A program made the position numbers and the translations under genes. Below are positions 1-6,847 of a DNA stretch of 16,658 bases, one piece after another (position 1 is the stretch's first letter; each line of letters opens with the position of its first letter). The stretch covers positions 1 through 16,658 of the forward strand of contig JBBDTC010000320.1 of assembly GCA_040904625.1 (NCBI GenBank), in the 5' to 3' direction. The stretch is from JACKNG01 sp040904625. GTDB lineage: Bacteria > Pseudomonadota > Gammaproteobacteria > Ga0077536. The notes under the pieces were generated by a model, which had not been told where the DNA came from, did no database searches, and was given only the letters and a program-made list of their open reading frames with translations.

Positions 1-60
1 TTTTGCGGCATTTCGACGCCCTCGCGACGGACGGGTGTGAGAAATGCGGGCTAGCCCTGC

Positions 61-2184
61 TCAGCCGACGAACATGAGATTGCCGACGCGGTAGACGACG
101 AATGCGCCCAGATAACCGAGGCCGGTCATGTACAGCCAGGCCCCCAGGGGCCAGGCCCAGGTGCCGGTTTCGCGCCGCATGACGGCCATCGTCGACGCAC
201 ACTGCAGGCAGAAGGCGTAGAACACCAGCAGTCCCAGCACCATCGGCAAGGTGTAGACGGGGCTGCCGTCGGCATGGCGGGCCGCCCGGATGCGCTCGGT
301 CAGCGAGCCGCCGCTCTCGCCGTCTGCGGATTCGACGGCGTAAATGGTGCCCAGCGCCGCGATCACGACTTCGCGCGCCGGAAACGAGGCGAGGACGGCC
401 GCGGTCACCTTCCAGTCCCAACCCAGCGGCTCGAACACCGGCGCGACGACCCGGCTCATCCGCCCCAGGTAGCTGCCGCTGAGCTCGACCGGCGCGCTGG
501 CCGCCACCCCGGCAGTGTCCGCGGTGGTGCGCGGAAACGAGGCCAGGGCCCAGATGACCAGAGCGACGGCGAAGATGATCGTGCCGGCCCGCTGCAGGAA
601 TATCAGTGCACGCGAGAACAGTTTGGCGCACACGGCACGCGCATTCGGCATGCGATAGGGGGGCATCTCGAGCAGAAAGCGCGACCGTGCGCGCGACCAG
701 AACACCCGAGTCACCAGCCAGGCCGTGAAGGCGGCACCGCAGATGCCGAGCAGGTACAGGGCCAGCAGGACCAGTCCTTGCAGATTGAGCACGCCGCCGA
801 GGTAGCGTTGATCCGGAATGAAAGCAGCGATCAGTAGCGAATAGATGGGCAGGCGGGCCGAACAGGTCATGAACGGCGCCGCCAGGATGGTGGCCAGGCG
901 ATCGTGGCTATTGGCGATGATACGCGTACCCATGATGCCGGGTACCGCGCAGGCGAAGCTCGACAACATCGGGATGAAAGACTGCCCGGACAAGCCCAGC
1001 CCACGCATGGCGCGGTCCATGAGAAAGGCCGCCCGCGCCATGTAGCCGGAATCCTCGAGCAGGATGATGAAAGCGAACAGGATCAGGATCTGGGGCAGGA
1101 AGACGACCACGCTGCCGACCCCGGCGATCACGCCGTCGGCAATGAAACTGCCGAAAAGGCCATGGCCGAAGACGCCTTTTGCCCAGTCCGAAAGGCTCCC
1201 CGACAGGTAATCGATACCATCGACCAGCGGACCGGCCCAGGCGAATACCGATTGGAAGACCATTGCCATGACGAGAATGAATATCGCGCTGCCGATGTAC
1301 GGATGATTGAGCATCCGGTCGGCGAAATCGCGCGCAGCCTGACGCGGTGCGGCGCCGCGCGTCTCGACCCCGGCGAGGAGCTTGTTGATGAAGCTGTAGC
1401 GATCACGAGCCTCCAGGGTGGCAAGATTGCGGCCCTGGCCGATGTCGCTGCGGATCGCGTCCAGGCGCGCGCGCACGGCCTCGCCATGACGGTCGATCAG
1501 ACGCTGCTCGGCATAACCGCCGACATCGATGAGGGCGCGCCGCAGTTCTAGCCGGCGGTCGTGTCCGGTTGCACTTTCGAATTCGTCGTGGAGCGTGTCC
1601 ACGGCTTGATCGAGCACCGCATTGATCGAAAGCGTGACCGTTTCGGGCTCGCGCAGGATGCGCACCAGGGCCGCCTTCAAGTCGTCGAGTCCCAGCCCCT
1701 GCGCGGCGGCGATGGGTACGACGGGGATGCCCAGCCGGCGCTCGAGTTCGGCGTGATCGAGGTCGATACCGCTGCTGGTGAGCCGGTCGACCATGTTGAG
1801 CGCCAGAATGGCCGGGACGCCGGCCTCCAACACCTGGGTGACGAGAAACAGGTTGCGTCGCAGATTCGTCGCATCGGCGACCACCACGATGGCGGCAGGG
1901 CGCGGCAGGCCGCTGATCTCGCCGGCCAGCACATCGACCGCGATGATTTCGTCCGGCGAGCTCGCCGCCAGCGAATACGTGCCGGGGACATCGACCAGGC
2001 GAATGCTGAACGGCCCCAGATCGGCGCGTCCGGAGACCTGCTCGACCGTGACGCCGGGGTAATTGCCGACTTTCTGGCGCAGGCCGGTGAGGGCGTTGAA
2101 CAGGGTGCTCTTGCCGGTGTTGGGGTTGCCGATGGTCACGACCACCGCACTGTCTTGCAGGGTCGCGTTGAGGGCTTCGTTCAT
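61..2184 (-). CDS. feoB: Ferrous iron transport protein B (FeoB)
   Basis: Inner-membrane GTPase-coupled Fe(II) importer, 707 residues, somewhat shorter than the roughly 770 of E. coli FeoB. The N-terminal G domain is complete: G1 GNPNTGKS at residues 19-26, G2 Thr46 in YPGVTVEQ, G3 DVPG at 65-68, G4 NMVD at 130-133, and G5 near AAAQG at 159-163. A helical spacer follows (about 170-290), then the membrane part. Two Gate-type segments carry the conserved cysteines: FACAVPGIMGTR (Cys412) and MTCSARLP (Cys441). The C-terminal QCASTMAVMRRETG (661-674) is also typical of the family. The ATG at 2184 overlaps the feoA2 stop as ATGA, so translation is probably coupled. No FeoC-like gene follows in the 60 bases left in the window. 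Family assignment is secure; Fe(II) as substrate is family knowledge. Confidence 0.97.
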   Translation of the reverse strand: MNEALNATLQDSAVVVTIGNPNTGKSTLFNALTGLRQKVGNYPGVTVEQVSGRADLGPFSIRLVDVPGTYSLAASSPDEIIAVDVLAGEISGLPRPAAIVVVADATNLRRNLFLVTQVLEAGVPAILALNMVDRLTSSGIDLDHAELERRLGIPVVPIAAAQGLGLDDLKAALVRILREPETVTLSINAVLDQAVDTLHDEFESATGHDRRLELRRALIDVGGYAEQRLIDRHGEAVRARLDAIRSDIGQGRNLATLEARDRYSFINKLLAGVETRGAAPRQAARDFADRMLNHPYIGSAIFILVMAMVFQSVFAWAGPLVDGIDYLSGSLSDWAKGVFGHGLFGSFIADGVIAGVGSVVVFLPQILILFAFIILLEDSGYMARAAFLMDRAMRGLGLSGQSFIPMLSSFACAVPGIMGTRIIANSHDRLATILAAPFMTCSARLPIYSLLIAAFIPDQRYLGGVLNLQGLVLLALYLLGICGAAFTAWLVTRVFWSRARSRFLLEMPPYRMPNARAVCAKLFSRALIFLQRAGTIIFAVALVIWALASFPRTTADTAGVAASAPVELSGSYLGRMSRVVAPVFEPLGWDWKVTAAVLASFPAREVVIAALGTIYAVESADGESGGSLTERIRAARHADGSPVYTLPMVLGLLVFYAFCLQCASTMAVMRRETGTWAWPLGAWLYMTGLGYLGAFVVYRVGNLMFVG

Positions 2185-2423
2185 GTCGAACCGTCGGTTT
2201 CGACGAGGATCACTGCGGCGTCCTGCTTGCGCAGCGACAGGGCATAGCCCATGACGCGGATCTCGATCGGATCGCCGGCCGGTGCGATGCGCAGGAGCTC
2301 GACTTCGCTGCCCTCGAGCAGACCCATGGTCATGAAACGTTGCTGGGTTTGCGGATCGTCGTCCGCATAGCCGCAGATGACCGCGGCCTGGCCGGGTTGG
2401 AGCGCCGTCAAGGCGATGCTCAT
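2181..2423 (-). CDS. feoA: Ferrous iron transport protein A (FeoA2)
   Basis: Small cytosolic SH3-like FeoA protein of 80 residues, the usual family length. It shows the standard pattern: an N-terminal LTALQPGQAAVICGY strand region, then RFMTMGLLEGSEVELLR and IEIRVMGYALSLRKQDAAVILVE. FeoA proteins are thought to bind or modulate FeoB. The start ATG at 2423 overlaps the stop of the upstream FeoA-domain gene (ATGA), and its own stop overlaps the feoB start in the same way, so all three genes form one translationally coupled unit. This copy is closer to the canonical FeoA pattern than its upstream neighbour and is the likelier partner of FeoB. That last point is inference. Confidence 0.95.
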   Translation of the reverse strand: MSIALTALQPGQAAVICGYADDDPQTQQRFMTMGLLEGSEVELLRIAPAGDPIEIRVMGYALSLRKQDAAVILVETDGST

Positions 2424-2713
2424 GAGCGCCCGAAGAGCTGGCGCAGGGTGCGGCGCGGCGGCGTGAGGACGTCGACGTGGATGGACGAGGCTTCGATGTG
2501 ATTGAGGGCCCAGCGGTCGTTGTCGATGCCGATCAGGCAGGGATCGCCGGCGCGCAGGATGCCGACCTGAATACCGGGCACGATACCGCGCGCGGCCAGT
2601 CGGGCGGCGGCCGCGGCGTCGTTGCTGTCGACATGGATGATGACTGCGCGGTCCCCGTGCTTGAGCTCGGCCAGGGTTATCGGGTCGCTCGGGGATGACG
2701 AACGGGCATGCAC
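2420..2713 (-). CDS. Second, divergent FeoA-domain protein (FeoA1)
   Basis: A 97-residue protein whose core reads as a FeoA domain: ITLAELKHGDRAVIIHV, then AARLAARGIVPGIQVGILRAG, then a closing strand GIDNDRWALNHIEASSIHV. It has a longer N-terminus (VHARSSSPSDP) and an Arg-rich tail (TPPRRTLRQLFGRS) that the 80-residue copy lacks. The start is a judgement. The frame stays open far upstream into aceK, but there is no ATG after the aceK stop, and the GTG at 2713 is the only canonical start between that stop and the domain. It has GAGG at 2725..2722 with 8 bases of spacing and sits about 24 bases after the predicted transcription start. It is first in the feo operon and overlaps feoA2 by ATGA. 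The FeoA fold is well supported; a role distinct from the second copy is unknown. Confidence 0.85.
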   Translation of the reverse strand: MHARSSSPSDPITLAELKHGDRAVIIHVDSNDAAAAARLAARGIVPGIQVGILRAGDPCLIGIDNDRWALNHIEASSIHVDVLTPPRRTLRQLFGRS

Positions 2714-2743
2714 ACGATCGGCCTCGATGGATATGGAGAGCGA

Positions 2744-2772
2744 ATAGTAATCATTCTTGTTATTCGCAACAA
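2744..2772 (-). promoter_or_regulatory. Predicted sigma70-type promoter of the feo operon
   Basis: On the minus strand a -35 TTGTTG (2772..2767) is followed after exactly 17 bases by a -10 TACTAT (2749..2744). The -10 matches the consensus at 4 of 6 positions and the -35 at 3 of 6. The predicted start near 2737 gives a leader of about 24 bases before the GTG of feoA1, with a GAGG ribosome site inside it. It lies in the 76-base gap after the aceK stop, so feo can be transcribed independently of icd-aceK. This is pattern evidence only. Confidence 0.55.
2746..2764 (-). promoter_or_regulatory. Fur-box-like operator upstream of feoA1
   Basis: Read on the minus strand, these 19 bases (AATAACAAGAATGATTACT) match the classical E. 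coli Fur box GATAATGATAATCATTATC at 12 of 19 positions by hand count. They lie within a larger imperfect dyad with outer arms GCGAATA and TATTCGC (2740..2746 and 2761..2767). The site covers the spacer and reaches the -10 of the predicted feo promoter, the expected position for an iron-dependent repressor. The AT-rich patch stands out in GC-rich surroundings. The match is sequence-based; Fur binding is inferred. Confidence 0.6.
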
Positions 2773-2789
2773 TACCTCCCGCGGGCGGC

Positions 2790-4526
2790 TCATGCTTCGC
2801 GCCGCGCACCCAGACGGTAGTAGGGCGCGACTTCGGGCGCGGCATTGTTCTCATGCAAGGCCTTGATTTCACGCCACCACGCCGCCGTGAAGAGATCGCC
2901 GTGGACGGCGAGAAAGGCCTCGCGCAGGGCTCCGTCGAGGGCCAGGAACCGGCCGAATTCGGCCGGGAAGATGTCGTGCGGATTGACGTGAAACCAACTG
3001 TCCGCACGCAGTTCGTCATCATAATCCTGGGATTGCGGCAGGTCGCGGAACTGGCAGTCAGTGATCAGGCACAGTTCATCGTAATCATAAAAAATGACGC
3101 GGCCGTGGCGCGACACCCCGAAATTCTTCAGCAGCAGGTCGCCCGGAAAGATATTGGTCAATGCCAGATCCTTGATGGCCTGGCCATAATCGAGCAGGGC
3201 CAGACGTACCGCCTCGAATTCGTAGTCCTGCACGAGCAGGTTCAAGGGGGTGAGGCGGCGTTCGGAGTAGAGGTGGTCGATAACGAGTTGATCGCCGTCG
3301 ATACGCACGGTGTGCGCCGCCGATGACAGTAGTTCTTCGAGCAATTCCGGCGCGAACTTGCTCAGCGGGAATTCGATGTTGCGGAACTCCTGGGTATCGA
3401 TCAGGCGCCCGGCGCGATCGTGGTTGAAGACGAACTTGTACTTGTTCTTGACTTCATCGTGGCTGACGTTCTTGGGATGGCCGAAACTGTCGCGGATGAC
3501 TTTGAACACGAGATCGTACGAGGGCAGAGTGAAGACCAGCATGACCAGCCCGCGGTCTCCCGGGGCGTGGACGAAATGATCTTCGCAGTTGGCCAGGTGC
3601 CGATAGAAGGAACGCGCCCGTTCGGTCTTGCCCTGGCGGGCCCGCCCGAGGATGGTAAACAACTCATCCAGCGGTTTGCGCGGCAGCATCGACTTGATGA
3701 AATCGACCGCGCCCTCGACCGGTTCCACATCGGCCATGAAATAGGAGCGGCTGAAGCCGAACAGCACGCTGACGTCGTCCGGCGAACTCAGCACCGCCTC
3801 GACGCGGACGCCGCGCGTCTGGTTTTCGAAAGCCAGCACCAGCGGCGTGCTGCGATTGGCCCATGACAGCTTGCCGACGATGAATGCCCGGCTGGTCTGG
3901 TAGAAAACGTCATGCATGACTTCGATGCGCCGGACGACATCGTCGGGATCGCCGTCGCTGCCGGTGATGTTGTCGAGTTCGCCGCACACAAAGGCGATAT
4001 CACCATCGAGGTCGATGTAGGGCGTGTCGAAGCGGAAGTCCTGCAGCAGGCGCGAAACCAGGTCGCAGACATTGGTCCAGTTGATGTAGTTGCGCTGGCG
4101 CGCCGGATGACGCAGCGGTGGGTCGGGTGAGACGACGTCAGCGGTGTCGGATACCTGGGTCGGGTCGATGTCCAGGCTGCGCAAGACGTCACGATAGACG
4201 GAATTGAAGAAAGTCTTGGAAAACTCTCCGTCCGGGATGTCGTCGACCCGGCTCCAGTAATGGCGCCGGATGATGCGCCAGATGTCGAGATCCTCGATAT
4301 GTCGATCGAGCAGAACGCGCAATGCGCCCAGGGTGCGCGTCACCGATTTCTCGTAGAGTTCGATGCGTTCGGCCAGATCGCGCCGGGCGCCGGCCCAGTC
4401 ACGCTGTTCGAAGCGGCTGCGTGCGCGTTGGGTTATGCGGCGGTAGTTGTTGTTGTAATTGACGAAGCCGTCATGGATGCCGGCGGCGGCAAGCCGGATC
4501 AGGTCCTGTACGGGATCTGACACCAA
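2790..4526 (-). CDS. aceK: Isocitrate dehydrogenase kinase/phosphatase (AceK)
   Basis: Bifunctional cytosolic enzyme that phosphorylates and dephosphorylates isocitrate dehydrogenase, steering isocitrate between the TCA cycle and the glyoxylate shunt. The protein has 578 residues, the same as E. coli AceK. The N-terminal half (about 1-310) is the regulatory region. The kinase-like half carries APGDRGLVMLVFTLPS with Lys342 in VFKVI, and NIFPGDLLLKNFG with Asp463 and Asn468, followed by RVIFYDYDE with Asp481 and Asp483. These align, at a constant offset of 6, with Lys336, Asp457, Asn462, Asp475 and Asp477 of E. coli. The first codon is TTG at 4526 with a GTG immediately after, and neither has a clear ribosome site, so the exact start is unsure by one codon. 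It lies 24 bases downstream of icd, its substrate gene, on the same strand. In E. coli aceK instead ends the aceBAK operon. Confidence 0.96.
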   Translation of the reverse strand: MVSDPVQDLIRLAAAGIHDGFVNYNNNYRRITQRARSRFEQRDWAGARRDLAERIELYEKSVTRTLGALRVLLDRHIEDLDIWRIIRRHYWSRVDDIPDGEFSKTFFNSVYRDVLRSLDIDPTQVSDTADVVSPDPPLRHPARQRNYINWTNVCDLVSRLLQDFRFDTPYIDLDGDIAFVCGELDNITGSDGDPDDVVRRIEVMHDVFYQTSRAFIVGKLSWANRSTPLVLAFENQTRGVRVEAVLSSPDDVSVLFGFSRSYFMADVEPVEGAVDFIKSMLPRKPLDELFTILGRARQGKTERARSFYRHLANCEDHFVHAPGDRGLVMLVFTLPSYDLVFKVIRDSFGHPKNVSHDEVKNKYKFVFNHDRAGRLIDTQEFRNIEFPLSKFAPELLEELLSSAAHTVRIDGDQLVIDHLYSERRLTPLNLLVQDYEFEAVRLALLDYGQAIKDLALTNIFPGDLLLKNFGVSRHGRVIFYDYDELCLITDCQFRDLPQSQDYDDELRADSWFHVNPHDIFPAEFGRFLALDGALREAFLAVHGDLFTAAWWREIKALHENNAAPEVAPYYRLGARREA

Positions 4527-4550
4527 GGTGCGGCCGCCGGCTTCGGGGCC

Positions 4551-5846
4551 TCAGAGGTTCTTGATCAAGGCATCACCGAATTCGCTGCATTTGACTTCCT
4601 TGGCATCGTCCATGAGGCGCGCGAAGTCATAGGTGACTATCTTCTGCGCGATGGTCTTGTCCATGGCGCTGATGATGCGGTCGGCGGCTTCAGTCCAGCC
4701 CAGATAACGCAGCATCATTTCACCGGACAGCAGCAGGGAGCCGGGATTGACCTTGTCCTGATGGGCATACTTCGGCGCAGTGCCGTGGGTCGCTTCGAAT
4801 ATGGCATGGCCGGTGTCGTAATTGATATTGCCGCCCGGCGCGATACCGATGCCGCCGACCTGCGCAGCCAGCGCATCGGACAGGTAGTCGCCATTGAGGT
4901 TCATCGTCGCGATGACGTCGAAATCACTCGCCCGGGTCAGGACCTGCTGCAGCGTAATATCGGCGATGGCATCCTTGACCAGAATGCGGCCGGCATCCAG
5001 GGCGGCCTTCTGTTCGGCATTGGCCGCATCACCACCCTTGGCCGCGACCGTGCGCTCCCACTGTTCCCAGGTGTAGGTGTGCTCGCCAAACTCGCGCTCG
5101 GCCAGGGCGTAACCCCAGTTACGGAATGCGCCCTCGGTGAACTTCATGATGTTGCCTTTGTGCACGAAGGTCACGCTCTTGCGCTTGTTGTTGATGGCGT
5201 ACTTGATCGCCGCACGAACCAGGCGCTCGGTACCTTCCTGCGATACCGGCTTGATGCCGATGCCGGATGATTCGGGAAAGCGGATCTTCTTGTACGCGTC
5301 GGGGAAATTTTCGGCCAGCAGTTTGAGGAACCGGCGATTCTCATCCGAACCCTGTTGGAATTCGATGCCGGCGTAGATGTCTTCGGTATTCTCGCGGAAG
5401 ATCGCCATGTCGACGTCCTGCGGTTTACGTACCGGCGACGGCACACCCTCGAACCAGCGTACTGGGCGCAGGCAGACATAGAGATCGAGAATCTGCCGCA
5501 GCGCGACGTTGAGCGAGCTGATGCCGCCGCCAATCGGCGTCGTCAGCGGGCCTTTGATGGCCACGAGGTATTCGCGGCAGGCATCGAGCGTTTCCTCGGG
5601 CAGCCACGAGCCGACTTCGTTGTTGGCCTTCTCGCCGGCGAGCACTTCCATCCAGTGGAGCTTGCGTTTGCCCCCATAGCTTTTCTCGACCGCGGCATCG
5701 AGCACCCGGCTGCTCGCCCGCCACACGTCGGCACCGATGCCATCGCCCTCGATATACGGGATGACGGGGTTGTCCGGCACGTCGAGGACACCATTCGTAA
5801 ACTTGATTTTTGCGCCATCGACCGGAACCTGAATCTTTGCTGCCAC
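4551..5846 (-). CDS. icd: NADP-dependent isocitrate dehydrogenase
   Basis: TCA-cycle enzyme that oxidatively decarboxylates isocitrate to 2-oxoglutarate in the cytosol. The protein has 431 residues, slightly longer than the 416 of E. coli Icd. Substrate-site features are visible: GGGISSLNVALRQ with Ser111 at the position of the phosphorylated Ser113 in E. coli, CLRPVR with Arg127, REN with Arg151, YAGIE with Tyr158, and FVHKGNIMKFTEGAFR. The cofactor loop HGTAPKYAHQDKVNPG carries the Lys-Tyr pair typical of NADP specificity. The start is GTG at 5846, supported by GGAGAAAG 7 to 8 bases upstream and by the family N-terminus. Residue 110, beside the phosphorylation site, is Ser where E. coli has Arg. 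With aceK directly downstream, phosphorylation control is very likely. Confidence 0.97.
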   Translation of the reverse strand: MAAKIQVPVDGAKIKFTNGVLDVPDNPVIPYIEGDGIGADVWRASSRVLDAAVEKSYGGKRKLHWMEVLAGEKANNEVGSWLPEETLDACREYLVAIKGPLTTPIGGGISSLNVALRQILDLYVCLRPVRWFEGVPSPVRKPQDVDMAIFRENTEDIYAGIEFQQGSDENRRFLKLLAENFPDAYKKIRFPESSGIGIKPVSQEGTERLVRAAIKYAINNKRKSVTFVHKGNIMKFTEGAFRNWGYALAEREFGEHTYTWEQWERTVAAKGGDAANAEQKAALDAGRILVKDAIADITLQQVLTRASDFDVIATMNLNGDYLSDALAAQVGGIGIAPGGNINYDTGHAIFEATHGTAPKYAHQDKVNPGSLLLSGEMMLRYLGWTEAADRIISAMDKTIAQKIVTYDFARLMDDAKEVKCSEFGDALIKNL

Positions 5847-5850
5847 TAAA

Positions 5851-5858
5851 CTTTCTCC
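5851..5858 (-). promoter_or_regulatory. Ribosome binding site of icd (decides a GTG start)
   Basis: The minus strand reads GGAGAAAG here, ending four bases before the GTG start codon at 5846..5844. The GGAG core lies 8 bases from it. No ATG offers a comparable signal near the conserved N-terminus, so this site supports the GTG start. Confidence 0.6.
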
Positions 5859-5921
5859 ATCATTACAAAAGCGGGAAACGCCGCGGCATGTTCACGTAAA
5901 CCGAAGGCGGGTGCGGCGAAG

Positions 5922-5951
5922 ATACTATGTGAATCGCTGTTCGACCTGCAA
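5922..5951 (-). promoter_or_regulatory. Candidate icd-aceK promoter
   Basis: On the minus strand TTGCAG (5951..5946) and TAGTAT (5927..5922) are separated by 18 bases, giving a predicted 5' leader of about 70 bases before the icd GTG. The -35 matches consensus weakly (3 of 6) and the -10 at 4 of 6. A near-palindrome GTTTACGTGAAC (5901..5890) lies in the leader and could be a regulator site. Both are low-confidence readings of the divergent icd/PqiA intergenic region, 5847..6034, in which I see nothing else. Confidence 0.3.
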
Positions 5952-6034
5952 CCGGACAGCACCACCCGGCGCCCGCACTGAGGAGCGCGCGCAGGCACGC
6001 CATTTCGGCGAAAATGCCGGCTCGAGGCCATTCC

Positions 6035-6847
6035 ATGATGACCCTGCATCGCCATGCGCTCTATCCCGTCTTCGCGGCCCTGGCCGCGCTGGCCGTGATC
6101 CACGCGCTGGAGGCCGCCCGCCTCGCCGCGGGCGCGGCCGAAATGCAGTCGCTGCAAGGTTCGGCACGCCTGGCTTGGGCGGCGGCATTGGAGAAATTGA
6201 GTCTGTCATGGTACGCCGGCGCGCGCGATCTCGTCGCGGCCTACGCCCGGCTCGCCGACGGCGCTGCCGCAGCGGCGCGCGACGCGTCCCGATTCGCCCT
6301 GGGAGCGGCCCTCGCCGGCTGCATCCACCTTGGCATCGTCCTTGGCAGCGCCCGACAACGCCCCCGCATCCTCGCGTGGCACTTGAACCTGCTCGCCGCG
6401 GGCGCCTTTGTGGCCGGCATCCTGGCGCCGGTTCTGACCGTTGTCGCGCGCGCCGAGGTGCCCCTGCTCGGCGACGTGATCCTGCGTTACTCGAGCAAGA
6501 GCATACTGTCGACGGTAACCGACCTCGCCGCCGGCGGTAACCTGCCGCTGGCGCTGGTCATCACGACCTTCAGCGTGATCTTGCCGATAGTCAAGGTCGT
6601 GCTGCTCGCGCTGGTCCTGGCGCCGGCAGCGGCGCTGCTTCGGACACGCGGCCTGGCGCTGCTGCAGGCCATCGGGAAATGGACCATGGTGGATGTTCTG
6701 GTGGTTGCGATCCTGGTCAGTGTGCTGGCCCTGGAGAAAGACCCGCAGAGTCAGGCCGAAGTCGGCCTCGGCTTGTACTTCTTCCTTGCCTATTGCCTGT
6801 TGACCCTGTGGGCCACCCAGCTCGCGGGCCGTGCGGAAAGCCCATGA
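6035..6847 (+). CDS. PqiA-family inner-membrane protein
   Basis: A 270-residue integral membrane protein with a single PqiA-type domain. Hydrophobic segments lie near residues 10-28, 88-106, 117-139, 171-200, 218-234 and 243-262. The family signature is in the C-terminal half: GILAPVLTVVAR, then LITTFS-type packing (LVITTFSVILPIVKVVLLAL), then IGKWTMVDVLVVAILVSV. Unlike E. coli PqiA it has only one domain and no CxxC zinc-type pairs. PqiA proteins work with MCE-domain partners in envelope lipid transport or stress defence, but no MCE gene is adjacent, so the role here is open. I chose the ATG at 6035 because GAGG at 6024..6027 lies 7 bases upstream; the ATG at 6014 lacks such a site. It overlaps the following SDR gene by ATGA. 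Confidence 0.8.
   Translation: MMTLHRHALYPVFAALAALAVIHALEAARLAAGAAEMQSLQGSARLAWAAALEKLSLSWYAGARDLVAAYARLADGAAAAARDASRFALGAALAGCIHLGIVLGSARQRPRILAWHLNLLAAGAFVAGILAPVLTVVARAEVPLLGDVILRYSSKSILSTVTDLAAGGNLPLALVITTFSVILPIVKVVLLALVLAPAAALLRTRGLALLQAIGKWTMVDVLVVAILVSVLALEKDPQSQAEVGLGLYFFLAYCLLTLWATQLAGRAESP

Noticed and set aside
8..47. Inverted repeat gcatttc/gaaatgc downstream of feoB as a terminator
   Set aside because: The 7-bp stem has a 26-base loop and only a short A-run after it on the feoB strand; too weak to call a terminator.
2714..3022. Upstream extension of the feoA1 frame to an ATG at 3022 (200 residues)
   Set aside because: The extra 103 residues lie mostly inside aceK in another frame, look like shadow coding (Arg/Ser/Pro-rich), and would place the Fur box and promoter within the gene.
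5862..5867. TGTAAT hexamer (minus strand) as the icd -10
   Set aside because: A transcription start from it would fall within the icd ribosome site, and no -35 lies at the right distance.
5846..6157. 103-residue minus-strand frame in the icd/PqiA gap
   Set aside because: It has Arg/Gly-rich composition, no recognisable domain, runs antisense into the PqiA-family gene and covers the divergent promoter region.
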